64,000 nt of DNA. Source: Pedococcus dokdonensis (lineage in GTDB: Bacteria > Actinomycetota > Actinomycetes > Actinomycetales > Dermatophilaceae). The position numbers and the translations under genes were made by a program. The stretch lies in contig NZ_LT629711.1 of assembly GCF_900104525.1 (NCBI RefSeq), positions 1 through 64,000 on the forward strand, in the 5' to 3' direction. Shown in pieces: positions 1 through 9,901 of the stretch; position 1 is the first letter of the stretch, and each line of letters starts with the position of its first letter. Under the pieces are notes generated by a model. That model was not told where the DNA came from. It searched no databases and was given only the letters and a program-made list of their open reading frames with translations.

Positions 1-505
1 GACCACCTCGCCGAGCTCGGCGCCGGGCAGGGGGTCGGCCCACTCGCGCACCTCGTGCGCGCGTGGCGCAGGCCGATCCGCTCTAGCACCGCACGGGAGC
101 GCGCGTTGACAGCCATCGTCTCGGCCCAGATCCGCTGCAGCCGCACCGTCTCGAAACCGTGTTGCACGAGGCGGGCGGCGCCCTCGCTGGCCAGGCCGCG
201 ACCCCAGGCCCGCTGGCGCAGCCGGTAGCCGAGCTCCGCCTCGCCGTCGGCGGTCGGCGTCAGGCACAGCCAGCCGACGAACTCGTCGCCCTCGTAGGCC
301 GACCAGTAACCCAGCCCCAGGGCGTCGTGCGCGGGGTCGGTGCGTTGCGGCAGCCACACCTCGATCGCCTCCTCGGCAGGCGTGGCGCGACCGGTGAGGT
401 GCGCCATCACGGCGGGGTCGCCGTCGAGCTCGACGAGCAGGTCGCTCTCGTCGCCGACAGCGGGCGCAGCGCCAGCCGGTCGGTGGTCAGACCCGGCCGG
501 GCCAT
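1..505 (-). CDS. GNAT N-acetyltransferase (RimJ/RimL-like), partial and frame-broken
   Basis: Start of a RimJ/RimL-type acetyltransferase; its 3' end is beyond the left edge. Reading leftwards from the ATG at 505, the opening MARPGLTTDRLALRPLS is typical of the family, then come the acetyl-CoA loop region GYRLRQRAWGRGLASEG and the late motif NARSRAVLERIGLRH. As printed the frame breaks near 455-463 (before DESDLLVELDGDP) and again near 55-62 (before REWADPLPGAELGEVV). Adding one base at each point restores one continuous protein, so sequence error is likely; decay is the alternative. The ATG overlaps the upstream oxidase stop (TGATG), which implies translational coupling. The acyl acceptor cannot be told from the sequence. 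Confidence 0.8.
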
Positions 506-1820
506 CACGGTGCCGTCGCCAGCAGCTCCGGACCGAGCTCGGCCACCGAGCCGATGCCGGACAGGCCATCGTGAGGTCGAGCTCGGCGACGATGTTGGCG
601 AGCACGTCGCGCACGCCGTCGCGGCCGGCCAGCGCCAGCCCGTAGACGTACGGGCGCCCGATCGCGACGGCGTCGGCCCCGAGCGCCAGCGCCTTGACCA
701 CGTCGCTGCCGGTCCGGACCCCGCTGTCGAGCACGACCGGGAGGTCGGGTCCCACGGCAGACCGGACCGCCGGCAGGGCGTCGAGCGAGGCGATCGCGCC
801 ATCGACCTGACGCCCTCCGTGGTTGCTGACCACGATGCCGCTCGCTCCGATCTCGACCGCCCGGGCGGCGTCGTCGGGGTGGAGCACGCCCTTGACGAGG
901 AACGGCAACGAGGTGCGGTCGCGCAGGGTGGCCAACCGGTCCCAGGTGAGGCCGGGGTTGGAGTAGATGTCGAGGAACGTCTCGACGGCGGCCCGGGGCA
1001 CGGGGGAGCGCAGGTTCGTGCGCAGGTCGCCGGGGTGCTCCCGGCTGATCGACAGGAGTGACCGCAGCGCGCCGAGGGTCACCTTCACGTCGTCGGACCC
1101 GCCGTTCCCGGCCGCCTTCGCCGCCACCCGCTCGGCGACGATCTCCTGGAAGCGGGGATCGGAGGTGTACTGCGCGATCCCGATGCCCTGCGAGAACGGC
1201 AGCGATCCGAGGTTGAGGTCCTGCGGTCGCCAGCCCAGCATCGTCGTGTCGAGCGTGACCACGACGGCCTCGGCCCCGCTGGCCTCGGCCCGCGCGAGCA
1301 GGCTGTCGACGAGCGGCTCGTCGGTCGACCAGTAGAGCTGGAACCACCGCGGCCCCGACGCCATCGCGGCGGCGACGTCCTCCATCGGGGAGCAGCCCTG
1401 GTTGCTGAGGATGTAGGGCAGGCCCAGCTCGGCGGCGGCTGCCCCGATCGCGGTGTCGCTGTCGCGTCGCACGAGGCCGGCCGCGCCCACCGGGGCGAGC
1501 AGCACCGGTGCCGGCAGCCGCCGGCCGAGCAGCTCGACGGACAGGTCCCGGCTGACCCGGCCGGGCAGCATACGAGGCACGATGCGGTGCCGCTCGAAGG
1601 CGACCCGGTTGGCGCGGGCAGTCGTGCCCTCGCCGGCCGCGCCGGCGACGTACGCCCAGGCCCGCGGCGACATCTCGGCCTGCGCGCGGCGCTCCAGCTC
1701 GGCGAAGTCGGTGGGCACGGTGGGTCGCGACCCGAGCACGCCGGCGCGGTACACGAGCGACTGACGGGTGCGGCCGGGACCTGCGTGAGCCGGTCCGGGC
1801 GCCTGCGGTTCCTCCTGCAT
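505..1820 (-). CDS. FMN-dependent alpha-hydroxy-acid oxidase (lactate 2-monooxygenase/lactate dehydrogenase-like), frame-broken near the 3' end
   Basis: Cytosolic TIM-barrel flavoprotein oxidising an L-2-hydroxy acid, probably lactate. From ATG 1820 the reading frame is continuous to about 567 and shows LAPVGAAGL, WFQLYWSTDEP, SNHGGRQVDG with the catalytic His at residue 334, and the FMN phosphate-binding segment DSGVRTGSDVVKALALGAD. The insert around GWRPQDLNLGSLPFSQGIG is more like lactate 2-monooxygenase than LldD. Near 564-567 one base appears missing: the family ending GLSGIGSVAELGPELLATAP lies in the next frame, with TGA at 505-507. With one base added the product is 438 aa, a normal length. 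As printed, the frame runs on into the downstream acetyltransferase and would give a false fusion. Confidence 0.85.
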
Positions 1821-2000
1821 GGCCCGATCCTGCCAGCCCGGCGGCCACGCGCGGCTGTGGACGTCCCGCTGGAATGACAGCCTGGTGACAGGTTCGCCAC
1901 GGGTGCCTCCAAGCGGGGGGACGCAGCCTCGAGGGAGCAGGGACGCACCGCAGCGTCCCGTGACCGAGAGACTGTGTCTCCGAAAGGAAGTGCGCCCACG

Positions 2001-2729
2001 ATGCCCACCGTCAGCAAGACCCTGAAGATCGCCGCAGCCGGAGGCGTGGCCGCCGTCGTCGCGGGCCTCGGCGCGAGCGCGGCGATGGCCGACAGCACGC
2101 CGAGCCCGAGCGGGACGACCACGACGGCACCCTCCCAGGAGGGGCCGGGACGAGCCGGCCCGGGCGGCGGACCCGGCGGCCGGCACGGCGGACCCGGTGG
2201 CCTCGACGCCGCCGCGCTCGCCAAGCAGCTCGGCCTGACCGAGGCCAAGGTCACCGCGGCGCTGGAGAAGGTGCGGGCGACCGACCAGCCGCCCACACCG
2301 CCGGCCGAGGGGACCAGGCCCACCCCGCCCACGGAAGCCCAGCGCCAGGCCCGCGAGAAGGCCCACGTCGCCGCGCTGGCCAAGGCCCTCGGCGTCGGCG
2401 AGGCCAAGGTGCAGGCCGCTCTCGACGGGGTCCGGGCCCAGCGCGAGGCCGGCCGTCGGACGGACCTGTCGACCCGGCTCGACGCCGCGGTCAAGGCCGG
2501 GAAGCTGTCCGCCGCCGACCAGGCATCGGTGCTCAAGGCCTTCGACGCAGGTGTGCTCGGGGGTGGGCCCCGCCCTGACCCGGGCCCGCCGCACCACCGG
2601 CCACGGCCACGCCTCGTTCCCCCGCGAGCGCGTGGCCGTGGTCCGTTTCGTGCTGCGATGGGGCATTCGGGCGGCCTGCGACGCGCCACCGGCACGGGTA
2701 TGCCGGGTGCCTGCGGCTCGATTTGGTAG
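2001..2729 (+). CDS. Secreted Ala/Gly/Pro-rich helical protein of unknown function
   Basis: Small exported protein. The ATG at 2001 is preferred over the in-frame GTG at 1974 because AAAGGAAG lies just upstream. Residues 1-29 form a Sec signal peptide with likely cleavage at AMA|DS. Then come a Pro/Gly-rich linker (about 30-65) and two similar helical units containing [20 protein letters not shown] and [20 protein letters not shown], followed by a third ([20 protein letters not shown]). Such units occur in actinobacterial secreted proteins of unknown role. The last 50 or so residues are probably off-frame: one extra base in the G/C run near 2561-2575 would stop the protein at TGA 2576-2578, just before a strong hairpin terminator. 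No enzyme motif is visible. Confidence 0.65.
   Translation: MPTVSKTLKIAAAGGVAAVVAGLGASAAMADSTPSPSGTTTTAPSQEGPGRAGPGGGPGGRHGGPGGLDAAALAKQLGLTEAKVTAALEKVRATDQPPTPPAEGTRPTPPTEAQRQAREKAHVAALAKALGVGEAKVQAALDGVRAQREAGRRTDLSTRLDAAVKAGKLSAADQASVLKAFDAGVLGGGPRPDPGPPHHRPRPRLVPPRARGRGPFRAAMGHSGGLRRATGTGMPGACGSIW
2599..2643 (+). terminator. Hairpin terminator after the secreted protein
   Basis: Perfect 12-bp inverted repeat CCACGGCCACGC (2601-2612) / GCGTGGCCGTGG (2630-2641), extendable by one wobble pair and one G-C pair, with a 17-nt loop and only a weak T-rich tail. It lies inside the printed reading frame of the preceding gene, which argues that the true stop is upstream of it. Confidence 0.7.
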
Positions 2730-3018
2730 GTCACCGCCCGCTCTGGCACACTGGACCGGTTGCTTGACGCGCGCCGTTGACCCATGTCGACGCCGCCACC
2801 CCCGGTGCCACACCTCGAACCGTGCTCTCACGCACGGGGCGACACTCCAGGGAAGCGCAAGCCCCGGCTCTGCCGGACTTCCGAGAAATCCGCACGATCT
2901 GCGTGGAAGCGCATGTCGTCGGGCCGCGGAGCGGGTGCGACACACCCGACCGCGGGGGTCGGAGGGACGCAGAGGCGGCCACAAGCTAGATGTTCGGCGA
3001 GAGAGAGACGTAACGGAG
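2644..3018 (+). promoter_or_regulatory. Long leader and promoter region of the S10 operon
   Basis: About 375 bases with no convincing gene between the terminator and rpsJ. It contains TTGAC-like elements (around 2764 and 2776) suited to -35 boxes, followed by a long GC-rich stretch able to form several hairpins, for example around CCGACCGCGGGGGTCGG at 2947-2963. A long untranslated S10-operon leader is known in other bacteria (L4-mediated control in E. coli); whether that happens here cannot be judged from sequence alone. Confidence 0.4.
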
Positions 3019-3327
3019 ATGGCGGGACAGAAGATCCGCATCCGACTGAAGTCGTATGACCACGAGGTCATCGACAACTCGGCGCGCAAGATTGTCGACA
3101 CGGTGACCCGTGCCGGTGCGACGGTGGTCGGCCCTGTGCCGCTGCCCACGGAGAAGAACGTCTTCGTGGTGATCCGTTCGCCCCACAAGTACAAGGACAG
3201 CCGCGAGCACTTCGAGATGCGCACCCACAAGCGCTTGATCGACATCATCGACCCGACGCCCAAGGCCGTCGACTCGCTGATGCGCCTCGACCTGCCGGCT
3301 GACGTCAACATCGAGATCAAGCTCTGA
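3019..3327 (+). CDS. rpsJ: 30S ribosomal protein S10
   Basis: 102 aa, full length. Opens [19 protein letters not shown] and carries the conserved loop [20 protein letters not shown] that reaches into the 30S head; S10 also serves as NusE in transcription antitermination. ATG 3019 follows a GGAG box directly. It is the first gene of a continuous plus-strand cluster and lies 11 nt before rplC, so the two are co-transcribed. Confidence 0.98.
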   Translation: MAGQKIRIRLKSYDHEVIDNSARKIVDTVTRAGATVVGPVPLPTEKNVFVVIRSPHKYKDSREHFEMRTHKRLIDIIDPTPKAVDSLMRLDLPADVNIEIKL

Positions 3328-3338
3328 GGCTGGCGACA

Positions 3339-3995
3339 ATGACCACCACTGCTACCAAGACCGTGAAGGGTGTGCTGGGCACGAAGCTCGGCATGACCCA
3401 GGTGTGGGACGCCGAGAACCGGCTCGTCCCCGTCACCGTCATCCAGGCGGGTCCCTGCGTCGTGACGCAGGTGCGCGCCAGCGCGACCGACGGCTACGAC
3501 GCCGTCCAGATCGCGTTCGGCGCCATCGACCCCCGCAAGGTGACCAAGCCCCTGACCGGGCACTTCGAGAAGGCCGGCGTGACCCCGCGTCGCCACCTCG
3601 TGGAGCTCCGCACCGCTGACGCCGCCGAGTACTCGCTCGGCCAGGAAGTCACGGTCGAGACCTTCGAGGCCGGCCAGGACATCGACGTCACCGGCACCAC
3701 CAAGGGCAAGGGCTTCGCCGGCGTCATGAAGCGACACGGCTTCCACGGCGTCAGCTCCTCCCACGGTGCCCACAAGAACCACCGCAAGCCGGGCTCGATC
3801 GGTGGCTGCGCCACCCCGGGTCGCGTCTTCAAGGGCATGCGCATGGCCGGCCGCATGGGCGGCGTGCGCCAGACCACCCAGAACCTCACGATCCACGCCG
3901 TGGACGTGGAGCGGGGCCTGCTGCTCGTCAAGGGTGCCGTCCCCGGCCCCCGCAACGGCACGGTCCTCGTCCGCACGGCTGCGAAGGGAGCCTGA
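3339..3995 (+). CDS. rplC: 50S ribosomal protein L3
   Basis: 218 aa. L3 initiates 23S rRNA folding and its long loop reaches the peptidyl-transferase centre. Seen: [15 protein letters not shown] at the N-terminus, the loop [13 protein letters not shown], and [16 protein letters not shown] near the C-terminus. Five bases separate it from rplD, consistent with coupled translation in the S10 operon. Confidence 0.98.
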   Translation: MTTTATKTVKGVLGTKLGMTQVWDAENRLVPVTVIQAGPCVVTQVRASATDGYDAVQIAFGAIDPRKVTKPLTGHFEKAGVTPRRHLVELRTADAAEYSLGQEVTVETFEAGQDIDVTGTTKGKGFAGVMKRHGFHGVSSSHGAHKNHRKPGSIGGCATPGRVFKGMRMAGRMGGVRQTTQNLTIHAVDVERGLLLVKGAVPGPRNGTVLVRTAAKGA

Positions 3996-4000
3996 TCACC

Positions 4001-4825
4001 ATGGCTACCAAGACTGTCGTCGCCGACCTGCCCGCCGAGATCTTCGACGTCCAGGTCAACGTCCCGCTGATCCACCAGGTCGTCGTGGCCCAGCTGGCCG
4101 CTGCGCGTCAGGGCACGCACTCCACCAAGACCCGCGGCGAGGTCCGCGGTGGTGGCCGCAAGCCTTACCGCCAGAAGGGCACCGGCCGCGCCCGTCAGGG
4201 CTCGACCCGCGCCCCGCAGTTCGCCGGTGGTGGCGTCGTCCACGGCCCGCAGCCGCGTGACTACTCCCAGCGCACCCCCAAGAAGATGAAGGCCGCCGCC
4301 CTGCGTGGCGCCCTCTCCGACCGGGCCCGCCACGACCGCGTGCACGTCGTCGAGTCGCTGGTGACGGGGTCCGCCCCGTCCACCAAGGACGCCGCCGCGC
4401 TGCTCGCCGGTCTGACCGAGCGCACCAACCTGCTCGTCGTGCTCGACCGCAGCGACCTGGTGTCGCTGAAGTCGGTCCGCAACCTCGACGGCGTGCACGT
4501 GCTCGCCGCCGACCAGCTCAACACGTATGACGTGCTGTGCGCGGACGACGTCGTGTTCACCAAGGCCGGCCTCGAGGCGTTCGTCACCAAGGCCCAGCCG
4601 GTCGGTGGCGTCGAGGTCACCATCGTGACCGACGAGGCTGCGGACGAGAAGCCCGCCAAGGCCACCAAGACCGCTGCCAAGGCTGACAAGGCCGACAAGC
4701 CCGCCAAGGCTGAGAAGGCTGAGAAGGCTGAGAAGCCCGCCAAGAAGGCCGCCGCGAAGAAGGCCACCGCCACGAAGGCCGCCAAGGCCGACGCGGACGA
4801 CAAGGCCGAGGAGGAGACCAAGTGA
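4001..4825 (+). CDS. rplD: 50S ribosomal protein L4 with a long Lys/Ala-rich tail
   Basis: 274 aa against about 200-220 in most bacteria. The core (to about residue 210) shows the loop [19 protein letters not shown] that lines the exit tunnel, and [12 protein letters not shown]. From about residue 213 there is a low-complexity tail of AK, KA and AEKAEKAEK units, similar to the basic/acidic tails on several ribosomal proteins in this cluster. The stop overlaps the GTG start of rplW. In E. coli L4 also represses its own operon; no evidence for or against that here. Confidence 0.97.
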   Translation: MATKTVVADLPAEIFDVQVNVPLIHQVVVAQLAAARQGTHSTKTRGEVRGGGRKPYRQKGTGRARQGSTRAPQFAGGGVVHGPQPRDYSQRTPKKMKAAALRGALSDRARHDRVHVVESLVTGSAPSTKDAAALLAGLTERTNLLVVLDRSDLVSLKSVRNLDGVHVLAADQLNTYDVLCADDVVFTKAGLEAFVTKAQPVGGVEVTIVTDEAADEKPAKATKTAAKADKADKPAKAEKAEKAEKPAKKAAAKKATATKAAKADADDKAEEETK

Positions 4826-5127
4826 GCAGCCTCGCTGCAGGCAAGGACCCGCGCGACATCCTGATCGCACCGGTCGTGTCGGAGAAGTCGTACTCGCTGC
4901 TCGACCAGGGCAAGTACACCTTCATCGTCGACCCCCGGGCCAACAAGACCGAGATCAAGATCGCCGTCGAGCGCGTCTTCGGAGTGAAGGTCGACTCCGT
5001 CCACACCCTCAACCGAGTCGGCAAGACCCGCCGCACCCGGTTCGGCATCGGCAAGCGCAAGGACACCAAGCGTGCGATCGTCACCCTCCGCGAGGGCTCG
5101 ATCGACATCTTCGGTGCCGGCGCCTGA
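4822..5127 (+). CDS. rplW: 50S ribosomal protein L23
   Basis: 101 aa, usual length. L23 sits at the tunnel exit and docks trigger factor and SRP. Seen: [13 protein letters not shown] at the start and [17 protein letters not shown], the family signature region. The GTG start at 4822 overlaps the rplD stop by four bases (GTGA), so translation is coupled. Confidence 0.98.
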   Translation: MSSLAAGKDPRDILIAPVVSEKSYSLLDQGKYTFIVDPRANKTEIKIAVERVFGVKVDSVHTLNRVGKTRRTRFGIGKRKDTKRAIVTLREGSIDIFGAGA

Positions 5128-5161
5128 CGGACACGCTGAGAAACGTAAGGGATCACTAACC

Positions 5162-5998
5162 ATGGGTATCCGCAAGTACAAGCCGACGACGCCTGGCCGT
5201 CGTGGCTCCAGCGTCGCCGACTTCGTCGAGGTCACGCGCTCCACGCCGGAGAAGTCGCTGGTCCGCCCGCTGACGAAGTCCGGTGGACGCAACAGCAACG
5301 GCCGCATCACCACCCGCCACATCGGTGGTGGCCACAAGCGCGCCTACCGCGTCATCGACTTCCGTCGCCACGACAAGGACGGCGTGCCGGCCAAGGTCGC
5401 TCACATCGAGTACGACCCCAACCGCACCGCGCGCATCGCGCTGCTGCACTACGCCGACGGTGAGAAGCGCTACATCCTGGCCCCCCGTGGCCTGGAGCAG
5501 GGCGCCAACATCGAGAACGGCCCCTCGGCCGACATCAAGCCCGGCAACAGCCTGCCGCTGCGCAACATCCCGACCGGTACGGTCATCCACGCCGTCGAGC
5601 TCAAGCCCGGTGGCGGCGCGAAGATCGCCCGCTCGGCCGGTGTGCGCGTGCAGCTCGTCGCCAAGGACGGCCCCTACGCGCAGCTGCGCATGCCGTCCGG
5701 TGAGATCCGCAACGTCGACCTGCGCTGCCGCGCCACGGTCGGCGAGGTGGGCAACGCCGAGCAGTCCAACATCAACTGGGGCAAGGCCGGCCGCATGCGG
5801 TGGAAGGGCAAGCGCCCGACCGTCCGTGGTGTCGCCATGAACCCGGTCGACCACCCGCACGGTGGTGGTGAGGGCAAGACCTCCGGTGGTCGCCACCCGG
5901 TCAGCCCCTGGGGTCAGGCCGAGGGCCGCACCCGCCGCCCCGGCAAGCCGAGCGACAAGCTGATCGTTCGCCGCCGTCGTACTGGCAAGAAGCGCTGA
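5162..5998 (+). CDS. rplB: 50S ribosomal protein L2
   Basis: 278 aa, full length. L2 is needed for subunit association and peptidyl transfer. It opens [15 protein letters not shown] and near the C-terminus carries [14 protein letters not shown] with the conserved functional histidine. ATG 5162 is chosen because it begins the conserved N-terminus; longer in-frame upstream starts would run through rplW. Confidence 0.98.
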   Translation: MGIRKYKPTTPGRRGSSVADFVEVTRSTPEKSLVRPLTKSGGRNSNGRITTRHIGGGHKRAYRVIDFRRHDKDGVPAKVAHIEYDPNRTARIALLHYADGEKRYILAPRGLEQGANIENGPSADIKPGNSLPLRNIPTGTVIHAVELKPGGGAKIARSAGVRVQLVAKDGPYAQLRMPSGEIRNVDLRCRATVGEVGNAEQSNINWGKAGRMRWKGKRPTVRGVAMNPVDHPHGGGEGKTSGGRHPVSPWGQAEGRTRRPGKPSDKLIVRRRRTGKKR

Positions 5999-6013
5999 TA
6001 GGAGCCTGGAAGC

Positions 6014-6295
6014 ATGCCTCGCAGTTTGAAGAAGGGCCCCTTCATCGACGACCACCTTCAGAAGAAGGTCGACGTCCAGAACGAAGCGGGTACCAAGAAC
6101 GTCATCAAGACCTGGTCGCGTCGGTCGGTCATCAGCCCCGACATGCTGGGTCACACCCTCGCCGTGCACGACGGCCGCAAGCACGTCCCGGTGTTCGTCA
6201 CCGAGTCGATGGTCGGTCACAAGCTCGGTGAGTTCGCGCCGACCCGCACGTTCAAGGGTCACGTGAAGGACGACAAGAAGGGGCGTCGTCGCTGA
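6014..6295 (+). CDS. rpsS: 30S ribosomal protein S19
   Basis: 93 aa. Opens [15 protein letters not shown], the S19 signature; it binds S13 in the 30S head near the A site. A GGAG-like box (AGGAGCC) precedes the ATG. The stop shares bases with the ATG of rplV (TGATG), indicating coupled translation. Confidence 0.98.
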   Translation: MPRSLKKGPFIDDHLQKKVDVQNEAGTKNVIKTWSRRSVISPDMLGHTLAVHDGRKHVPVFVTESMVGHKLGEFAPTRTFKGHVKDDKKGRRR

Positions 6296-6696
6296 TGACC
6301 GCCTCCACCGACAACAAGGACAACGTGATGGAAGCCAAGGCGAGTGCGCGGCACGTCCGCGTCACGCCCCAGAAGGCCCGCCGCATCGTGGACCTGATCC
6401 GCGGCAAGCAGGCCGTCGAGGCGATTGCCGTGCTGCGGTTCGCGCCGCAGTCCGCGTCCGACCCGATCCAGAAGGTGCTCGAGAGCGCCATCGCCAACGC
6501 CCGGGTCAAGGCCGACAAGGCCTCCGAGGCGTTCGACGAGCGCGACCTGGTCATCAGCGCCGCCTTCGTCGACGAGGGTCCGACCATGAAGCGGTTCCGC
6601 CCGCGGGCCCAGGGCCGCGCGGCACGCATCAACAAGCGGACCAGCCACATCACCGTGGTCGTCACGCCGAAGACCACCAAGGGAGGCACCCGCTAA
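6295..6696 (+). CDS. rplV: 50S ribosomal protein L22
   Basis: 133 aa from ATG 6295. An internal ATG at 6328, preceded by AAGGA with good spacing, would give the more conventional N-terminus [19 protein letters not shown]; the first 11 residues ([11 protein letters not shown]) are therefore uncertain. The protein lines the exit tunnel with a long beta hairpin ([15 protein letters not shown]). Its stop overlaps the ATG of rpsC (TAATG). Confidence 0.96.
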   Translation: MTASTDNKDNVMEAKASARHVRVTPQKARRIVDLIRGKQAVEAIAVLRFAPQSASDPIQKVLESAIANARVKADKASEAFDERDLVISAAFVDEGPTMKRFRPRAQGRAARINKRTSHITVVVTPKTTKGGTR

Positions 6697-7514
6697 TGGG
6701 TCAGAAGGTCAACCCGCACGGCTTCCGCCTCGGTATCACCACCGAGCACAAGAGCCGCTGGTTCGCTGACTCCACCAAGGAGGGTCAGCGCTACCGCGAC
6801 TACGTCAAGGAAGACGTCGCCATCCGCAAGCTCATGTCCGAGGGCATGGAGCGGGCCGGCATCTCCCGCGTCGAGATCGAGCGCACCCGTGACCGCGTCC
6901 GTGTGGACATCCACACTGCGCGCCCGGGCATCGTCATCGGTCGCCGCGGCGCCGAGGCCGACCGCATCCGTGGCGAGCTCGAGAAGCTCACCGGCAAGCA
7001 GGTCCAGCTGAACATCCTCGAGGTCAAGAACCCCGAGGTCGACAGCCAGCTCGTCGCGCAGGGCATCGCCGAGCAGCTCTCTGCTCGCGTGTCGTTCCGT
7101 CGCGCGATGCGCAAGGGCATGCAGTCCGCCACCCGCGCCGGCGCCAAGGGCATCCGTGTCCAGGTCTCCGGTCGCCTCGGCGGCGCCGAGATGTCCCGCA
7201 CGGAGTTCTACCGTGAGGGTCGCGTCCCGCTGCACACCCTGCGTGCGCAGATCGACTACGGCTTCTACGAGGCCCGCACCACCTTCGGCCGCATCGGCGT
7301 CAAGGTGTGGATCTACAAGGGTGACGTCACCGCCCGTGAGCTGGCCCAGCAGCAGGCTGCTGCGCCGCGCCCGAGCCGTGGCCCCCGTCGTGACGGTGCC
7401 GACCGTCCGGCCCGCGCCCGTCGCGAGCGTCCGGAGGCCGCCGCCACCGAGACCGCTGCTGAGGCCCCCGCCGCTGAGGCGACCGCAGCCAGCACTGAGG
7501 GAGAGCAGTCCTGA
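6696..7514 (+). CDS. rpsC: 30S ribosomal protein S3 with an Arg/Ala/Glu-rich tail
   Basis: 272 aa; usual length is 210-280 in actinobacteria. It has the N-terminal [14 protein letters not shown], a KH domain ([20 protein letters not shown], about 73-95) and a C-terminal domain ending near YKGDVTARE. The last 55 or so residues are low-complexity, basic then acidic ([12 protein letters not shown]). S3 guards the mRNA entry channel together with S4 and S5. Confidence 0.97.
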   Translation: MGQKVNPHGFRLGITTEHKSRWFADSTKEGQRYRDYVKEDVAIRKLMSEGMERAGISRVEIERTRDRVRVDIHTARPGIVIGRRGAEADRIRGELEKLTGKQVQLNILEVKNPEVDSQLVAQGIAEQLSARVSFRRAMRKGMQSATRAGAKGIRVQVSGRLGGAEMSRTEFYREGRVPLHTLRAQIDYGFYEARTTFGRIGVKVWIYKGDVTARELAQQQAAAPRPSRGPRRDGADRPARARRERPEAAATETAAEAPAAEATAASTEGEQS

Positions 7515-7515
7515 C

Positions 7516-7934
7516 ATGTTGATTCCTCGTCGAGTCAAGCACCGCAAGCAGCACCACCCGGGTCGCTCGGGCGCTGCCAAGGGTGGCACCAAGATCGCGT
7601 TCGGCGACTACGGCATCCAGGCCCTCGAGCCCGCCTACGTCACCAACCGCCAGATCGAGTCCGCTCGTATTGCGATGACGCGTTACATGAAGCGTGGTGG
7701 AAAGGTGTGGATCAACATCTACCCCGACCGCCCGCTGACCAAGAAGCCGGCCGAGACCCGCATGGGTTCCGGTAAGGGCTCCCCGAGTGGTGGATCGCCA
7801 ACATCAAGCCTGGTCGCGTGATGTTCGAGGTGTCCGGTGTGTCCGAAGAGGTCGCCCGTGAGGCCATGCGTCTGGCGATGCACAAGCTCCCCATGAAGTG
7901 CCGCTTCGTTCGGCGTGAGGGTGGTGACATCTGA
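7516..7934 (+). CDS. rplP: 50S ribosomal protein L16, with an apparent single-base deletion
   Basis: L16 organises the A-site region of the 50S subunit and is essential in practice. The frame from ATG 7516 gives [19 protein letters not shown] through RMGSGKGSP. The expected [20 protein letters not shown] and the ending [13 protein letters not shown] lie in another frame and stop at TGA 7932-7934. One G missing in CCCCGAG near 7781-7787 explains it; restoring it gives 139 aa, exactly the family length. Read literally the product would be 101 aa with a nonsense tail ending at 7821. Because the gene is essential and single in this cluster, a sequence error is far likelier than a real mutation. 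Confidence 0.95.
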
Positions 7935-8188
7935 TGGCAGTCGGATCCAAGGACCTGGTGTCGGCGAACCTGCGTGGTCTCGACGACGACCGCCTGGTCG
8001 ACGAGCTGCGCAAGGCCAAGGAGGAGCTGTTCAACCTCCGGTTCCAGTCGGCCACCGGCCAGCTGGACAACCACGGCCGCCTGCGCGCCGTCCGCAAGGA
8101 CATCGCCCGCATCTACACCGAGCTGCGTGAGCGCGAGCTCGGGATCGGGCAGAGCCCGAGTGCATCGGCCGAGGAGGAGTCGGCATGA
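7934..8188 (+). CDS. rpmC: 50S ribosomal protein L29
   Basis: 84 aa, a two-helix protein near the tunnel exit. Seen: [20 protein letters not shown] and the conserved [15 protein letters not shown]. The ATG overlaps the rplP stop (TGATG), which itself supports the corrected rplP frame. The tail after about residue 70 is a short acidic extension. Confidence 0.97.
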   Translation: MAVGSKDLVSANLRGLDDDRLVDELRKAKEELFNLRFQSATGQLDNHGRLRAVRKDIARIYTELRERELGIGQSPSASAEEESA

Positions 8189-8487
8189 CCAAGAACACCA
8201 AGGACGACACCGTGGATGAGGCCGTGAAGGCGCAGGACCGCAACTACCGCAAGACCCGTCAGGGTTACGTGGTCAGCGACAAGATGGACAAGACCGTGGT
8301 GGTCGAGGTCGAGGACCGCGTCAAGCACGCGCTCTACGGCAAGGTCCTGCGGCGCTCGAGCAAGGTCAAGGCCCATGACGAGGACAACGCCGCCGGCATC
8401 GGTGACCGCGTCGCGATCATGGAGACCCGTCCCCTCTCGGCCACCAAGCGCTGGCGCGTGGTGGAGATCCTCGAGAAGGCCAAGTAA
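8185..8487 (+). CDS. rpsQ: 30S ribosomal protein S17
   Basis: 100 aa with a roughly 20-residue charged N-terminal extension before the OB-fold core ([19 protein letters not shown]). The conserved SSKVKAHDE loop is present. It overlaps rpmC by four bases (ATGA). S17 is a primary 16S rRNA-binding protein. The following 100 nt to rplN carry no gene and mark the boundary between the S10 and spc gene sets. Confidence 0.97.
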   Translation: MTKNTKDDTVDEAVKAQDRNYRKTRQGYVVSDKMDKTVVVEVEDRVKHALYGKVLRRSSKVKAHDEDNAAGIGDRVAIMETRPLSATKRWRVVEILEKAK

Positions 8488-8587
8488 GCCACCTGCCGCC
8501 TCGGCAAGCCCATCTGTCATCAGACAGTCCAGTTCGGCCAGGCTCGCCCGCGAGGGTGAGAACCAGCACGACGAGTAGGAGTAAGAA

Positions 8588-8956
8588 GTGATCCAGCAGG
8601 AGTCGCGACTGCGTGTCGCCGACAACACTGGTGCCAAGGAGATCCTTTGCATCCGTGTCCTCGGTGGCTCGGGTCGTCGTTACGCCGGCATCGGTGACGT
8701 CATCGTCGCCGCCGTCAAGGACGCCATCCCCGGCGGCAACGTCAAGAAGGGCGACGTCGTCAAGGCCGTCATCGTGCGCACCACCAAGGAGCGCCGTCGC
8801 GGTGACGGGTCGTACATCAAGTTCGACGAGAACGCCGCCGTCATCCTCAAGGCCGACGGGGACCCCCGTGGCACCCGCATCTTCGGCCCGGTCGGCCGTG
8901 AGCTGCGTGAGAAGAAGTTCATGAAGATCATCTCGCTGGCGCCGGAGGTGCTCTGA
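8588..8956 (+). CDS. rplN: 50S ribosomal protein L14
   Basis: 122 aa, exact family length; GTG start with AGGAGTAAGAA upstream. Shows [17 protein letters not shown] and [17 protein letters not shown]. It binds 23S rRNA at the subunit interface. First gene of the spc set, followed after 3 nt by rplX. Confidence 0.98.
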   Translation: MIQQESRLRVADNTGAKEILCIRVLGGSGRRYAGIGDVIVAAVKDAIPGGNVKKGDVVKAVIVRTTKERRRGDGSYIKFDENAAVILKADGDPRGTRIFGPVGRELREKKFMKIISLAPEVL

Positions 8957-8959
8957 CCC

Positions 8960-9319
8960 ATGGCTGACAAGAAGAAGATGAAGATCAAGAAGGGTGACAC
9001 CGTCAAGGTGCTCACCGGCAAGGACCGCAACAGCATCGGCAAGGTCATCGCCGTCTACCCCGAGACCGAGCGGGTGCTCGTCGAGGGTGTCAACCGGGTG
9101 ACCCGCCACACCAAGGCCGGTCAGAGCGCCCGCGGCACCCGCACCGGTGGCCTGGTCGTCCAGGAGGCTGCGATCCACGTCAGCAACGTCGCGGTCGTCG
9201 ACCCTGACGACAAGAAGGTCGGCACGCGGATCAAGACCCGCGTCGAGACCGTCGAGCGCGACGGCCGCACCAAGACCGTTCGCACCCGTGTCGCGGTGCG
9301 CTCGGGCAAGGACCTGTGA
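8960..9319 (+). CDS. rplX: 50S ribosomal protein L24
   Basis: 119 aa with a KOW motif at the start ([20 protein letters not shown]) and the typical [13 protein letters not shown] region. It is an assembly-initiating 23S rRNA-binding protein. Its stop lies only 8 nt before the preferred rplE ATG. Confidence 0.97.
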   Translation: MADKKKMKIKKGDTVKVLTGKDRNSIGKVIAVYPETERVLVEGVNRVTRHTKAGQSARGTRTGGLVVQEAAIHVSNVAVVDPDDKKVGTRIKTRVETVERDGRTKTVRTRVAVRSGKDL

Positions 9320-9327
9320 GAGAGACC

Positions 9328-9900
9328 ATGACCCAGACTGAAGTTTCCGCAGCGGTGACGCCGCGCCTCAAGCAGCGCTACGCGGACGAGATCAAGGGCC
9401 AGCTGTTCACGCAGTTCGGCTACCAGAACGTCATGCAGGTGCCGGGCGTGGTCAAGGTCGTCGTCAACATGGGTGTCGGTGACGCCGCCAAGGACGCCAA
9501 GCTCATCGAGGGCGCGATCAAGGACCTCTCGGCCATCACCGGCCAGAAGCCCCTGGTCACCAAGGCCCGCAAGTCGATCGCCCAGTTCAAGCTGCGTGAG
9601 GGCATGCCGATCGGCGCGCACACCACGCTGCGCGGCGACCGCATGTGGGAGTTCCTCGACCGTCTCGTGTCGGTGGGCCTGCCCCGCATCCGTGACTTCC
9701 GTGGCCTGTCGCCCCAGCAGTTCGACGGCAGGGGCAACTACACCTTCGGTCTCACGGAGCAGTCGATGTTCCACGAGATCGACCAGGACCGGATCGACCG
9801 CGTGCGTGGCATGGACATCACCGTGGTGACGACCGCCACCAACGACGACGAGGGCCGCGCACTGCTCAAGGCGCTCGGCTTCCCCTTCAAGGAGAACTGA
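9328..9900 (+). CDS. rplE: 50S ribosomal protein L5
   Basis: 190 aa. ATG 9328 is preferred to the GTG at 9316, which overlaps the rplX stop. It contacts 5S rRNA and P-site tRNA. Seen: [34 protein letters not shown] and [17 protein letters not shown], all family signatures. rpsN follows one base later. Confidence 0.97.
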   Translation: MTQTEVSAAVTPRLKQRYADEIKGQLFTQFGYQNVMQVPGVVKVVVNMGVGDAAKDAKLIEGAIKDLSAITGQKPLVTKARKSIAQFKLREGMPIGAHTTLRGDRMWEFLDRLVSVGLPRIRDFRGLSPQQFDGRGNYTFGLTEQSMFHEIDQDRIDRVRGMDITVVTTATNDDEGRALLKALGFPFKEN

Positions 9901-9901
9901 C

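Noticed and set aside
159..1061. Long plus-strand reading frame opposite the oxidase gene
   Set aside because: It is the GC-rich shadow of the minus-strand oxidase, rich in Gly/Arg/Val without motifs.
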